64,000 nt of DNA, from the NCBI GenBank assembly GCA_947494335.1, contig CANLUT010000001.1, forward strand, positions 725,649-789,648, given 5' to 3'. A model generated the notes under the pieces. It saw only the letters and a program-made list of their open reading frames with translations, ran no database searches and was not told the origin of the DNA. Origin of the DNA: Oligoflexales bacterium. GTDB lineage: Bacteria; Bdellovibrionota_B; Oligoflexia; Oligoflexales; RGVZ01. Shown piece by piece: positions 18,901-27,098 of the stretch. How positions within the stretch are numbered: the stretch's first letter is position 1; each line of letters begins with the position of its first letter. The position numbers and the translations under genes were made by a program.

Positions 18901-19073
18901 CTGCAATTCCTGCGGCCATGACATTTGGTCCTGGCGCAGAGTCTCGGGCACCGATGGCCATTGCAGTCATTGGGGGAGTTCTGGTTTCTACGGTATTAAC
19001 GCTTTTGGTTGTGCCGTGCTTTTACAGTTTTATGCCAGGCTCATTTCAGCGCGAGTCAATGGATTTAAATTAA
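15981..19073 (+). CDS. RND-family inner membrane efflux transporter (AcrB/HAE1 type)
   Basis: The 1030-residue length and two-fold layout (TM1, large periplasmic loop, TM2-6, repeated) are those of AcrB-type proton-driven pumps. The first half shows the proton relay aspartates in GIVVDDAIMVLENIVRH; the second half has the matching lysine in GIVKKNSILLVDF. The N-terminus ISIRRPVFAWMLM and QLPDVDFPVVSIS are family hallmarks. It overlaps the TolC-family gene by four bases. The substrate cannot be read from sequence. Confidence 0.94.
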   Translation: MNISEISIRRPVFAWMLMISLILFGALAFRGMGISQLPDVDFPVVSISTSLEGASPEVMESEVVDLIENAVISVEGITSISSTMRPGSASVSLEFDLEKNLDVAVQEIQTKLAQIQRRFPKDTDVPSVSKSNPEDQPIMWLAVSSDKMAPRDLMAFVSNQLRTKFLTVPGVADVNIGGLVDPAMRVDLSQAKLSRFSMTVSDVIAAIKSEHLEVPAGRIESKDKELSIRSMSEASSAEELGAIPIARRGGSPVFSQIYLKDLAQVEDGLADARRRSRAMGAPAVGFGIKKQRGSNAVAVAKAVKQRITELKMSLPEGMDIAVNFDSTKFIEESIDELNLTIVLAAIFTAFVCWLFLGSMSATINVILAIPTSIIGSFIVLKSLNFTLNLFTLLGLSLAIGIVVDDAIMVLENIVRHREMKKGKVRAARDGAVEIGFAALAATVAVVAIFLPVAFMKGVIGKYFFQFGVTISVAVLLSLVEALTLAPMRCSQFLYVGPRKTKLGQGIEMILQKLASLYGAILPKALQHRWLVLIVSGLIFAGSLMLVRPLRKEFVPPQDQGSLLIRLKTPEGSSLNHMDRKMAEVEAKVAGMPDVARYFGSVGGFGGGDVSSAVLFVTLKPLAERSIDSTLKKKLSQQEFAVKLRNDLKEIKGVRAFVQDLSLSGFGGRRGYPVEFSLKGPDWTTLTEKVKTVRELMEKSGLVTDVDSDFRGFVDEVHVKPDRRKAAERGISAADIGETVGALFGGATAGSFTRGGNRYDVRVRLTANERADPDDIRKIMLRNNRGELVPLGDVASIAVEKGVTSITRQDRERAIAVYGNLAPKVSQADAIAKLQADIAAILPEGYRIVAGGSSNSFAEAFGGLRFALLLGIAVAYMVLAAQFNSFIHPITVLLALPFSITGAFLALLLMDQSLNIYSAIGIILLTGIVKKNSILLVDFTNQKREEGLGVREALIEACPTRLRPILMTSISTIVAAIPAAMTFGPGAESRAPMAIAVIGGVLVSTVLTLLVVPCFYSFMPGSFQRESMDLN

Positions 19074-19114
19074 AACGAAATCTTTACACCTTTTTTAATT
19101 TTATAAAGAACGCA

Positions 19115-19143
19115 CCAGCTAATATTTTGGAAATATCAGCTGG
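19115..19143 (+). promoter_or_regulatory. hairpin over the fabH ribosome binding site
   Basis: CCAGCT pairs with AGCTGG and, after one A-C mismatch, ATATTT pairs with AAATAT around a three-base loop: 12 of 13 positions pair. The last two stem bases are the first bases of the gggag Shine-Dalgarno of fabH. There is no T-tract, so it is not an ordinary terminator. It could be an RNA control element or a DNA operator. Confidence 0.5.
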
Positions 19144-19154
19144 GAGTCTTAGCT

Positions 19155-20153
19155 ATGGCAATTAATGCACGCATTACTGGTACGGGTCATTGTGTTCCAA
19201 GCCGTGTTGTGACGAATCATGATCTTGCGAGGTTAATGAATACCTCTGATGAATGGATTCAACAGCGCAGCGGTATTAGTGCAAGAAGACATGTTGATGA
19301 CGGCATAGCGCCGTCCGATATCGGCGTTGAGGCTGCATTGAAGGCTATTGAAGCAGCAGGTCTTAAACCGAATGACATTGATCTACTTCTTGTAACGACG
19401 CTGTCGTCTGAACATACGTTTCCAGGAACAGCGGCATTTATTCAAAGAAAGCTCAATATTGGTACCATCCCTGCGTTTGATCTAAGGGCACAGTGTTCTG
19501 GGTTTTTGTACGGACTATCTGTCGCCAAGGCATTTGTGAACAGTTGCCAGTATAAAAGAGTTTTGTTGGTATCCGTTGAAGTTCAGTCCCGAGCACTCGA
19601 TTTCTCAGATCGTGGCCGGGACACAGCGGTACTATTTGGTGACGGCGCTGGAGCAGTTGTTGTTGAGCCTAGTCTTGATGTCGAGCGTGGTATCATGTCC
19701 GTCTTGCTTCACAGTGAGGGCGAACACGCAGAACGCCTCTGGGTTGAGTATCCAAGTTTGGCAAAATCCCCCCATGTAAGTCCTGAAATCGTTGCAGAGG
19801 GTGGCGTTCATCCTAAAATGGATGGAAAATTTGTTTTTAAGCATGCGGTCACTAGACTCCCGGAAGTCATTCAAGAGACCTTGGCGTCCCTGAGTCTAAC
19901 CACGCCTGACATTGATTGGTGGCTGTTTCATCAGGCTAACTTGCGCATTAATGAACATGTCGCTGGATTGATGAACATTCCGATGGAAAAATGTCCCTTC
20001 AATATTGATCGTTATGGCAACTGTTCGTCAGCTTCGATTCCGATCCTACTTGATGAGATGGTCCGTCGTGGGGACATAAAAAAAGGTCAACTTATTGGAC
20101 TTGCAGCTTTTGGGTCTGGATTCACGTGGGGAGGTGCGGTGTTGCGATGGTAG
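19155..20153 (+). CDS. fabH: beta-ketoacyl-ACP synthase III (FabH)
   Basis: FabH condenses acetyl-CoA with malonyl-ACP to start fatty acid synthesis. The catalytic triad is readable: Cys in DLRAQCSGFLYGL, His in WWLFHQANLRI and Asn in YGNCSSASIP. Length 332 is normal. ATG 19155 follows gggag. A long stem-loop precedes the start. It stands alone rather than in a fab cluster, and could therefore be a FabH paralogue with another acyl specificity. Confidence 0.88.
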   Translation: MAINARITGTGHCVPSRVVTNHDLARLMNTSDEWIQQRSGISARRHVDDGIAPSDIGVEAALKAIEAAGLKPNDIDLLLVTTLSSEHTFPGTAAFIQRKLNIGTIPAFDLRAQCSGFLYGLSVAKAFVNSCQYKRVLLVSVEVQSRALDFSDRGRDTAVLFGDGAGAVVVEPSLDVERGIMSVLLHSEGEHAERLWVEYPSLAKSPHVSPEIVAEGGVHPKMDGKFVFKHAVTRLPEVIQETLASLSLTTPDIDWWLFHQANLRINEHVAGLMNIPMEKCPFNIDRYGNCSSASIPILLDEMVRRGDIKKGQLIGLAAFGSGFTWGGAVLRW

Positions 20154-20224
20154 ATTTGAATGATCTACAGTAGACACCTGACGCTCTACTGACAATGAAC
20201 AACTCGTACCCTCGGGTCGCATTC

Positions 20225-20584
20225 CTAGCGAAATTGCAAGGGTACCTGCGCTGCTACGTATTGGCCCTTGTAAATGACCCTGACATCAACCGTGGTGTGT
20301 GTGTCCCATGTTGGTCGATTGATATAGATGCCTCTTATCGTTGGTATTCCAGGCTGCGCCACATAGCTGTTTGGCAGCGGTAGCCATTTGTTCCCTGCGA
20401 CACGAATAGAAACGTCAGACACATCTTTTGACGCGTAGACATACATCATCGAGCCCTGAATAACGGCAAGCCAATTTAGCTCGCTCAGGAGACTGCTGTT
20501 ACTGGTGGGAGTAGGTGACGATGTTGATGGAGTCGTTGGATTCGTTGGATTCGTTGGATTCGTAGATGATGTTCCTCCTTGCAT
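20225..20584 (-). CDS. doubtful short hypothetical protein with Asn-Pro-Thr repeats
   Basis: The 119-residue ORF begins with a Thr/Pro/Ser-rich stretch encoded by a 9-base tandem repeat and continues into a beta-rich tail (YINRPTWDTHTTVDVRV) resembling part of an exported beta-sandwich. A stop codon lies eight codons upstream and no signal peptide is present, and the spacing of the purine-rich stretch to the ATG is poor. It may be a real small gene or the remnant of an exported protein that lost its N-terminus. Confidence 0.4.
   Translation of the reverse strand: MQGGTSSTNPTNPTNPTTPSTSSPTPTSNSSLLSELNWLAVIQGSMMYVYASKDVSDVSIRVAGNKWLPLPNSYVAQPGIPTIRGIYINRPTWDTHTTVDVRVIYKGQYVAAQVPLQFR
20533..20559. 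repeat. three perfect copies of a 9-base unit
   Basis: TCGTTGGAT is repeated three times without change, encoding Asn-Pro-Thr-like units on the minus strand in the doubtful ORF at 20225-20584. Such repeats can vary in copy number by slippage. Confidence 0.85.
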
Positions 20585-20817
20585 CCTTTTTGCCGTCTGA
20601 AGGCGTTATCGGCAAGACTTCTGTCATTTAAAGGTATGTTCCCGCAATTCTTAAAGAAACTGGGTTTTAACGGGTGGCCTGATGTATGTGCCTAAATTGA
20701 TTGAATAAAAGCTGTTTTCGTTAGAGGGGTTTACAGTCAAAATTTTGAGATTTAGCTTTTAAATTTTCATAAACCATTATAGAGAAGGCGGGATTCTAAT
20801 ATTAGGCCACTATTTTT
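20585..20817. other. intergenic stretch upstream of darP
   Basis: No convincing gene is seen here. It contains a likely promoter for darP near the right end and, on the minus strand at 20606-20613, an isolated GCCGATAA matching a sigma-28 -10 element but without a good -35 partner. Confidence 0.5.
20745..20773 (+). promoter_or_regulatory. probable sigma-70 promoter of darP-nadE-pyrE
   Basis: TTGAGA and CATAAA are separated by 17 bases in an A/T-rich stretch, about 45 bases before the darP start. The -10 is imperfect. Confidence 0.45.
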
Positions 20818-21339
20818 ATGATAAATACGTCCTTTAATCACAACGATGACATTCAGCCAACTCGTGCTGAATTGAAGCGACGTATGGATCGTTTGCAGGA
20901 TTTGGGAAAGCGATTAACGGAACTCACTCCTGGCAAGCTACACAGGATCGACCTACCAGAGAAGTTAAGAAGCGCTGTGAATGAGGCTCAAAGATTGACA
21001 GCCATGGGGGCAAAACGGCGCCAACTCCAATATATAGGTCGGATCATGGAAGAGTTTGACGCCGCTGCGATTGCGCGTGGACTCAGAGACATTGACTTGC
21101 CAGCTCGATCAACTGCTTCTGCGTCAACTGATTCGGAAGCGATGATGATGGCCCAAGTCATAATTGATGGCGATGACGATGCCCTCTATGCGGCTTATGG
21201 TTCCCAACTCAGCCCTCAAGATTTACAGCGCCTGCGTCAGGCTGTTCGGCTCTCAAAGAAAGCGATAGCCTCGGGCGCTGAAGCAGCCATGGAAATAGCG
21301 AAACTAGCCAAGATGTGTTCCAATTTCACAGGCGTTTGA
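20818..21339 (+). CDS. darP: DarP/YjgA-like (DUF615) ribosome-associated protein
   Basis: DarP (YjgA) promotes late 50S ribosomal subunit assembly in Escherichia coli. The phrase PTRAELKRRMDRLQDLGKRL and the following EAQRLTAMGAKRRQLQYIGR are characteristic of DUF615, and the length of 173 is right. The protein is highly charged and helical, with no signal peptide. It starts a probable three-gene transcript with nadE and pyrE. Confidence 0.85.
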   Translation: MINTSFNHNDDIQPTRAELKRRMDRLQDLGKRLTELTPGKLHRIDLPEKLRSAVNEAQRLTAMGAKRRQLQYIGRIMEEFDAAAIARGLRDIDLPARSTASASTDSEAMMMAQVIIDGDDDALYAAYGSQLSPQDLQRLRQAVRLSKKAIASGAEAAMEIAKLAKMCSNFTGV

Positions 21340-21382
21340 TCTGGTTTCGTGGTAAGACAGGTGATCGGGATTCGTTGGGAGT

Positions 21383-23377
21383 ATGCCTGTGAAACTAGTG
21401 AAGGTGGCTGCATCTGTTATCAATCAGACCCCATTTGACTGGTCTGGAAACCACGAACGTATAAGATCTGTCTTGCGCAATGCGCGTCAACAAAACATTT
21501 CAGTTCTATGCCTCCCTGAGCTTGCTATCAGCGGCTACGGTTGTGAAGACGCGTTCTACATGCCGCACCTGGCGGCCCGCTCCTGGCAGATGCTTTCGGA
21601 TCTCCTGCCAGAATGCAAAGGCCTGGTGGTCAGTCTTGGTCTTCCTTTTTTTCATCGTGGCGCACTTTTTAATGCTATTGCGGTTGTGGCCGACGGCAAA
21701 ATAGTCGCGATCGTTCCTAAAAAACTATTGGCTGGAGACGGCGTCCACTACGAACCTCGCTGGTTTAAGCCTTGGCCGTCGGGCGTGATCGAAACGATCG
21801 AGATCGGTGATGACAAGGTCGTCGTGGGCGATGTCTACGTTAATTGCGGTGGAATCAAGATCGGTTTTGAAATCTGTGAAGAAGCTTGGGTTGCAAATCG
21901 TCCGGGGGCAACGCTTGCTCGCCTTGGCGTTGATATCATGATGAATCCTAGCGCCAGTCACTTTGCATTTGGAAAGCGCCAGATTCGTGAGCGCTTTGTG
22001 GCTGAAGGTTCGAGGGCTTTCAACGTTGCGTACCTTTATGCAAACCTTCTAGGAAATGAAAGTGGGCGCATCATTTTTGATGGTGGCGCGATGATTGCTT
22101 CTGAGGGGAAAATCGTTGGCCGAGGGCCACGATTTGGCTATCAGGATTTTATTACAACCATTGCCGTTGTAGATATTGATCTAAATCGTATGAATAGAGC
22201 AAGGTCGGGGTCTTTTCAGCCTTTGATAGGCGAGGAAACAGGGCACAGTGTCGATATTGATTTTGACTGGCCGGAGATTGATGGACCGGCCTCATCAGAG
22301 GCTGAGTTTGCTGATGGGTGGGAGTTAGCTGCGGAGCTGAAGGCTGAGGAATTTACCCGCGCTGTGGCTCTCGGCTTGTTTGACTTCTTGCGCAAGAGCA
22401 GGCTGCATGGTTTTACGATTTCTATTTCTGGTGGAGTCGATTCTGCCGCTGTGACAGCATTGGCAGCAATGTCGATCAAGTTAGCGGACTCCCAAATTGG
22501 CATGTCTGGCGTCAAAGAACGGTTAGGCTATATTGCAAAAATTCACAACTGCCACTCGGTTTCAGACGTCGTGAGAAGCTTAATATCTTGTGCTTATCAA
22601 TCCACGAACAATAGTAGTGATCTTACAGAGGATGCCGCAAAGTCAGTATCTGAAGCGTTAGGGGTCGAGTTCTATGATTGGACTGTGGATGAGCTAACGG
22701 AGACGTATAAGTCGATTGTTGGTCGTGCCACGTCGACTGAGTGGGACTGGAAGACGCACGACACAACATTGCAGAACATTCAGGCTCGCGCGCGTGGTCC
22801 ATCCATCTGGATGCTGGCAAATCTTAAAAACCATTTACTGCTCGCCACCTCCAATCGGAGTGAAGCGGCAGTTGGCTATGCGACCATGGATGGAGATACC
22901 TGTGGTGGTTTGTCACCTTTGGCTGGGATTGATAAAGCGTACCTTCGTCGGTGGCTGGTGTGGCTTGAAAAGACCGGACCATCGGGTCTTGGACCGGTGC
23001 CAGCCATGGCAAAGGTCAATCAGATTCCTCCGACCGCAGAGCTACGCCCGGCTGCCATGCATCAAACTGATGAGGCAGATTTAATGCCGTACGATGTGTT
23101 GGATCTGATCGAACGTGCGGCCATTCGTGATAAAAAATCACCGCGAGAGGTTTACTCGACGGTGACTGGGAAATTTCCTGGCGCAACCAGCGAGCAGAGG
23201 AAGCTTTGGGTCAAGCGTTTCTTTATGCTTTGGTGTCGTAATCAATGGAAGCGTGAGCGATATGCGCCTGGTTTTCATTTGGATGATGAGAGCCTTGATC
23301 CGAAAACGTGGTGCCGATTCCCGATCCTGTCTGGGGGATTTCTCGAGGAGTTGCAGCAATTGGACGGAGTGAAATAA
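21383..23377 (+). CDS. nadE: glutamine-dependent NAD+ synthase
   Basis: NadE amidates deamido-NAD in the last step of NAD synthesis. The N-terminal half is a nitrilase-type glutaminase with the triad Glu (LPELAISGYG), Lys (VPKKLL) and Cys (GFEICEEAW); the C-terminal half is an ATP-pyrophosphatase with SGGVDSAAV and ATSNRSEAAVGY. At 664 residues it matches the two-domain glutamine-using form, so ammonia is channelled between domains. ATG 21383 follows ttgggag. Its stop overlaps the pyrE start by one base. Confidence 0.95.
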   Translation: MPVKLVKVAASVINQTPFDWSGNHERIRSVLRNARQQNISVLCLPELAISGYGCEDAFYMPHLAARSWQMLSDLLPECKGLVVSLGLPFFHRGALFNAIAVVADGKIVAIVPKKLLAGDGVHYEPRWFKPWPSGVIETIEIGDDKVVVGDVYVNCGGIKIGFEICEEAWVANRPGATLARLGVDIMMNPSASHFAFGKRQIRERFVAEGSRAFNVAYLYANLLGNESGRIIFDGGAMIASEGKIVGRGPRFGYQDFITTIAVVDIDLNRMNRARSGSFQPLIGEETGHSVDIDFDWPEIDGPASSEAEFADGWELAAELKAEEFTRAVALGLFDFLRKSRLHGFTISISGGVDSAAVTALAAMSIKLADSQIGMSGVKERLGYIAKIHNCHSVSDVVRSLISCAYQSTNNSSDLTEDAAKSVSEALGVEFYDWTVDELTETYKSIVGRATSTEWDWKTHDTTLQNIQARARGPSIWMLANLKNHLLLATSNRSEAAVGYATMDGDTCGGLSPLAGIDKAYLRRWLVWLEKTGPSGLGPVPAMAKVNQIPPTAELRPAAMHQTDEADLMPYDVLDLIERAAIRDKKSPREVYSTVTGKFPGATSEQRKLWVKRFFMLWCRNQWKRERYAPGFHLDDESLDPKTWCRFPILSGGFLEELQQLDGVK

Positions 23378-24048
23378 TGCCAGGACTTCATGCGCTCCAA
23401 AGTCGGTTTTTAGATTTATTGCTCAGCAGCGGAGCGCTCAGATTTGGTGAATTCATGACCAAATCCGGACGTCAGTCTCCCTACTTTATTAATACCGGTG
23501 CTTTTGATCATGGCCGGTTATTGGGTGACGTAGCTGCATGTTACGCGCAGCTCATTCGTTCAAAGTTTAAAGATCAAATTCATCTATATGGACCTGCGTA
23601 CAAGGGTATCACGTTAGCCGCTTCGACTGCAGTTGAGCTATCCAAATCCAGCGGCGATGAGATCCCCTTCACATTTAATCGCAAGGAAGCCAAAGACCAC
23701 GGAGAAGGTGGGGTTTTTGTTGGGCGGCCATTGGTGTCTGGTCAGTCTGTTATCGTAGTCGAAGACGTGATGACAGGTGGTACGAGCATTCGAGAAACAA
23801 TGGCTTTATTGCGTCCACGGAATGTCACGATTCGTGCAGTTATCATCGGGATCGACCGACAAGAGCGCGGCGTTGGCGAAAGACAGGCATCATTAGAGGT
23901 GCAGGCTGATTTTGGATGCCCTGTTTATTCAATTCTAACCATCGACGATATTGTTCAGGCGCTGTGGAATCAGGAGCGCTTGGGAAAAATCTGGATTGAT
24001 GGACAGATCAAATCGCGTATTGATCGCTATCGGGCCGATTGGGGATGA
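23377..24048 (+). CDS. pyrE: orotate phosphoribosyltransferase
   Basis: PyrE joins orotate to PRPP in pyrimidine synthesis. The PRPP-binding loop VVEDVMTGGTS is clear, as are GEFMTKSGRQSPYFINTGAF and the flexible-loop FNRKEAKDHGEGG. The track start at 23308 lies inside nadE; ATG 23377 overlaps the nadE stop (TAATG) and gives a normal 223 residues. Coupling with NAD synthesis links two PRPP-related pathways, though the sequence shows no regulator. Confidence 0.95.
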   Translation: MPGLHALQSRFLDLLLSSGALRFGEFMTKSGRQSPYFINTGAFDHGRLLGDVAACYAQLIRSKFKDQIHLYGPAYKGITLAASTAVELSKSSGDEIPFTFNRKEAKDHGEGGVFVGRPLVSGQSVIVVEDVMTGGTSIRETMALLRPRNVTIRAVIIGIDRQERGVGERQASLEVQADFGCPVYSILTIDDIVQALWNQERLGKIWIDGQIKSRIDRYRADWG

Positions 24049-24086
24049 AGCGTTGGCGGCGAGTTCAGTCTCATGATGTCATTGCC

Positions 24087-24296
24087 CTATAAATTAAGTA
24101 GCTGTTTAACGTCGTTATCAATCGCATCGGCGAGTGCTGAGAGCTGAATCGCTAATTTATTTTTTTTGCCCTTACTGGGCTCATGTCTGTTATTCGCATC
24201 ATGGTTAGTAGCATTGGAGGATGCTGTTGAGCCTTTGATAAGCCTCAATCCATGACTGCCTGTTGGTGGATTTTGTTTCGGGTTTTGGCCATCCAT
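24087..24296 (-). CDS. small hypothetical hydrophilic protein
   Basis: A 69-residue ORF on the minus strand has a good ribosome site (gggag) seven bases before its ATG. The product is Asn/Lys/Ser-rich at the N-terminus and ends in a short amphipathic helix (KLAIQLSALADAIDNDVKQL). It shows no signal peptide. It lies alone between pyrE and a divergent transporter. I do not recognise it. Confidence 0.55.
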   Translation of the reverse strand: MDGQNPKQNPPTGSHGLRLIKGSTASSNATNHDANNRHEPSKGKKNKLAIQLSALADAIDNDVKQLLNL

Positions 24297-24449
24297 GGCT
24301 GTACTCCCATTGCATTAAGATTCTCTGTCAACTAAGGTAGACTTCGAGTTTCTACCGCAACCATTTGCTGAATATATCGGATCCTGTCTCTTGGTCTTAA
24401 CCCTGAAAAATTTGCCTAGTATGACCAAGGTTTGTAGCAAGGTGTTGTT

Positions 24450-25688
24450 ATGAGCGCAAAAGCTGTCGGTTCTGCGATCGGGATTAATCTTTTCGCCATT
24501 GTTTTAGGTATTATTTTCGGAGATTTACTGGGGCCTAAGGCTTCAGCTTTAGCCTTTTTAGGTTGGTTTCCTGTGGCGATCATGAAGGGGTTGGCCTCTC
24601 CGCTGCTGTTTTTGGCCATTTTACATGGAATGATGAGTGATGAAATTTCCGGGCGTGGTGCTCGTCGTCTTTTCATCACCTGCGGCATCAATGCGCTGGC
24701 CGCCATGTCGATTGCTATGCTTCTTGTGGATTTACTCAAGCCTGGATTGTCGCTGACTCAATTGGTCCAAGGGGTGATGAATCACTCGAGTGATGTGGCG
24801 GTAGCTCCCGTAAAACAAGTGACGTGGTATGAGGCTCTGAAATCTCTTATTCCCGAGTCGGTACTCGGCCCTTTTGTCAACAATAACGTACCTGCGATTT
24901 TAGTGTTGGCCCTTTTGTTTGGATTTGCCGTGCGAAGAGCAGGGCTGAGTGAGGCGGTTCCTGAGGTTTGGTTTTTGAGGCTGCGTAACGTCGTGCAGGT
25001 AGCATTGTCCATTGTTGCGCAAATGATGATGGTCTTAATGACTATCATGCCGATTGCTATCTTTGCAGCGGTAGCCAAAGCCACAGGCGAGCATGGAGTC
25101 GGTGTTTTCAGAGGTCTTGGCTACTATGTTGTCATTTGTATTGGCGGCATGATTTTGCAGATAGCGATCATTTATCAGGCGTGGATCCGTCTTTGGGCAG
25201 CGCGATCGCTGATGCAGTTTTGGCGAGCCGCTCGCAGACCTGTGGTGTTTGCGTTCGGTGTTAACAGTAGTCTAGCGACCTTGCCGGCGACGCTGGCTGC
25301 TCTGAATGATCTTAATGTTAAGCCTGGGTCATCCAGACTTGGCGCATGCATCGGTACGAATTTTAACAACGATGGAATCTTGCTTTATGAAGTGGCTGCG
25401 GTGATGATGCTGGCGCAGGCCGCTGGATTAGATTGGTCAATAGGGCACCAGCTATGGATTGCTATGGTCTGCGTGCTGGCCACGTTCGGTGTCGGTGGTT
25501 TTCCGGAGGCTGGTATCATTGCTTTGGCTCTGGTCTTGTCAACAGCTGGTCTGCCTGCAGAAATTCTGCCGCTTCTACTACCTGTCGATTGGGTCGTAGC
25601 ACGGATGCGCAGCGCTACCAATGTGGTCAGTGATATGACGGTATCATTGGTGATAGATGCAGAGTCCGGCAGTCAAAAGTCAACTTAG
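24450..25688 (+). CDS. DAACS-family sodium/proton:dicarboxylate or amino acid symporter
   Basis: The chain has about eight membrane helices and re-entrant hairpins typical of GltP/DctA proteins. Readable features include the N-terminal FPVAIMKGLASPLLFLAILHG, the first hairpin serines near FGVNSSLATLPATLAAL and the TM7 region GTNFNNDGILLYE, in place of the usual NMDG. The Asn-rich sequence there (NFNNDG) suggests an altered cation or substrate site. Length 412 is normal. The substrate cannot be fixed from sequence. Its stop overlaps by four bases with the convergent gene. Confidence 0.85.
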   Translation: MSAKAVGSAIGINLFAIVLGIIFGDLLGPKASALAFLGWFPVAIMKGLASPLLFLAILHGMMSDEISGRGARRLFITCGINALAAMSIAMLLVDLLKPGLSLTQLVQGVMNHSSDVAVAPVKQVTWYEALKSLIPESVLGPFVNNNVPAILVLALLFGFAVRRAGLSEAVPEVWFLRLRNVVQVALSIVAQMMMVLMTIMPIAIFAAVAKATGEHGVGVFRGLGYYVVICIGGMILQIAIIYQAWIRLWAARSLMQFWRAARRPVVFAFGVNSSLATLPATLAALNDLNVKPGSSRLGACIGTNFNNDGILLYEVAAVMMLAQAAGLDWSIGHQLWIAMVCVLATFGVGGFPEAGIIALALVLSTAGLPAEILPLLLPVDWVVARMRSATNVVSDMTVSLVIDAESGSQKST

Positions 25689-26920
25689 TGCGTGATTTGG
25701 CATCTTGTGGCATTGAATTCAAGCAAACTGCAAAGCTTGCCAATGGGTGCGTAGTCGCCAATGAATTTATCTGCCGCATATTCGTCCGCGTCCCTTCCAG
25801 GCCAACCAACTTGCCAAACCGGAATTTTACTTAAATCACCAGCGAATTGGCTTGTCGGCAAAAGATTTCGATAAATCATGATGGGGATTGTCCCTTTTAC
25901 TCGCTCCAAATAATGGGCGCGAACGGGGAGTTGCTCTGGTTTTCGTGACGCAATCACAATGGTGACAAATCCAGATTCATCGACCTTTGCGTTGCTATCG
26001 GACACGCAACCTGACGTGGTTGTTGAAAGGGCTGAACCGACGCAGAACGACCAATAGCGGACGTCAAAGAGGCTAGGTCTATCGAGGTCGTCAATAGATC
26101 GCGCAGATCGCGGGGCTTTGAATTTTATTACGGCGACATCTTCGTTGGCGCCACGCATTTTTAAGCGGGCAGAAACGTAGTTTGTATCCCGATTCGCATA
26201 CAGTCCCATGCCGTTGTGGTGAACAAAGCGGATGTTTCCGTTATCGTCGGGTCCAGGTGGCAGATTTGCTGCTTGTCCGATCCCTTGAGGTGCTTTGGGC
26301 ACTTCAATCGTAATGGCCTCCGGGCAAGCCATCGATGCACCTGTCCGGGCGTCGAATGTTTCTATTCGCGGCAATGCAACTGCTCCGGTTGCTCCGGGCC
26401 CGTCTTTGGGATCATAGATGCGGTACCAGATTTCGCGATAAAGCTCTGAGTCCGATACAGAGTTTGACCCAAGGGCTATTGACTCTTGAGTTATGATTTG
26501 CTGTTGTGGGTCAAACCAAAGTGTGTAGCTATCAAAACCCTGCCACAATCCAGTTTGAAATGGATTGTCGTAGCCGATGTCGGACTTGATCTCCTGATCT
26601 GAGATCCCTGCGACGCTATCCATTTTATTTGGGTCGTAAAGGTTGTAGCCCATGTAACGCCCATTAGGGAAAACACCGCTGATGCGAATGTGGATCGGTT
26701 GACCCTTTGATAGTTTAAACATGTATCGGTAGTAGGAAACCTGCGTATCGGGAAAGGCTCCTTCATCGCCAGGCTTTTGGGAGAACCTGGTCCATTGGGC
26801 TGAGCAGTCTGTAGCTGTTGCTCGCACAGATGTTGATGGTTGAGCTGATACGTTTTCGCACGCAGCTAAACTGATTGTTATCGCGGCTGCGCTCATTAGC
26901 AATTGTATGGATCGGTCCAA
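25685..26920 (-). CDS. hypothetical lipoprotein
   Basis: Translation probably starts at TTG 26920, preceded by aggggg. The N-terminus is a lipoprotein signal with lipobox LAAC (Cys 21), so LspA and acyl transfer would anchor it in the envelope. The remaining 390 residues are beta-rich and contain phrases such as YMFKLSKGQPIHIRISG and YREIWYRIYDPKDG that suggest a carbohydrate- or lipid-related beta-sandwich, but I recognise no family. It is convergent with the symporter and has a 178-base upstream gap with no clear promoter. Confidence 0.8.
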   Translation of the reverse strand: MDRSIQLLMSAAAITISLAACENVSAQPSTSVRATATDCSAQWTRFSQKPGDEGAFPDTQVSYYRYMFKLSKGQPIHIRISGVFPNGRYMGYNLYDPNKMDSVAGISDQEIKSDIGYDNPFQTGLWQGFDSYTLWFDPQQQIITQESIALGSNSVSDSELYREIWYRIYDPKDGPGATGAVALPRIETFDARTGASMACPEAITIEVPKAPQGIGQAANLPPGPDDNGNIRFVHHNGMGLYANRDTNYVSARLKMRGANEDVAVIKFKAPRSARSIDDLDRPSLFDVRYWSFCVGSALSTTTSGCVSDSNAKVDESGFVTIVIASRKPEQLPVRAHYLERVKGTIPIMIYRNLLPTSQFAGDLSKIPVWQVGWPGRDADEYAADKFIGDYAPIGKLCSLLEFNATRCQITH

Positions 26921-27098
26921 GGCAGGCCCCCTAGCTCAAAAATTACGCACTCTCATGGAGCCCGGACTATCACTGCGCTCGAGGCGTGTCTAGAAGTTTG
27001 TAGCTGCGGCGCCCTGATACACTGATTAACGCTAGCTAGGACGTTGCTATTACGTTTCCTAATGATTGAAACTATTGGCTGAGTGAGTCAGTACAGGA

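Noticed and set aside
20606-20632. Minus-strand GCCGATAA with spaced partner
   Set aside because: The -10 is perfect but the -35 position has only three or so matches, and the downstream gene is doubtful.
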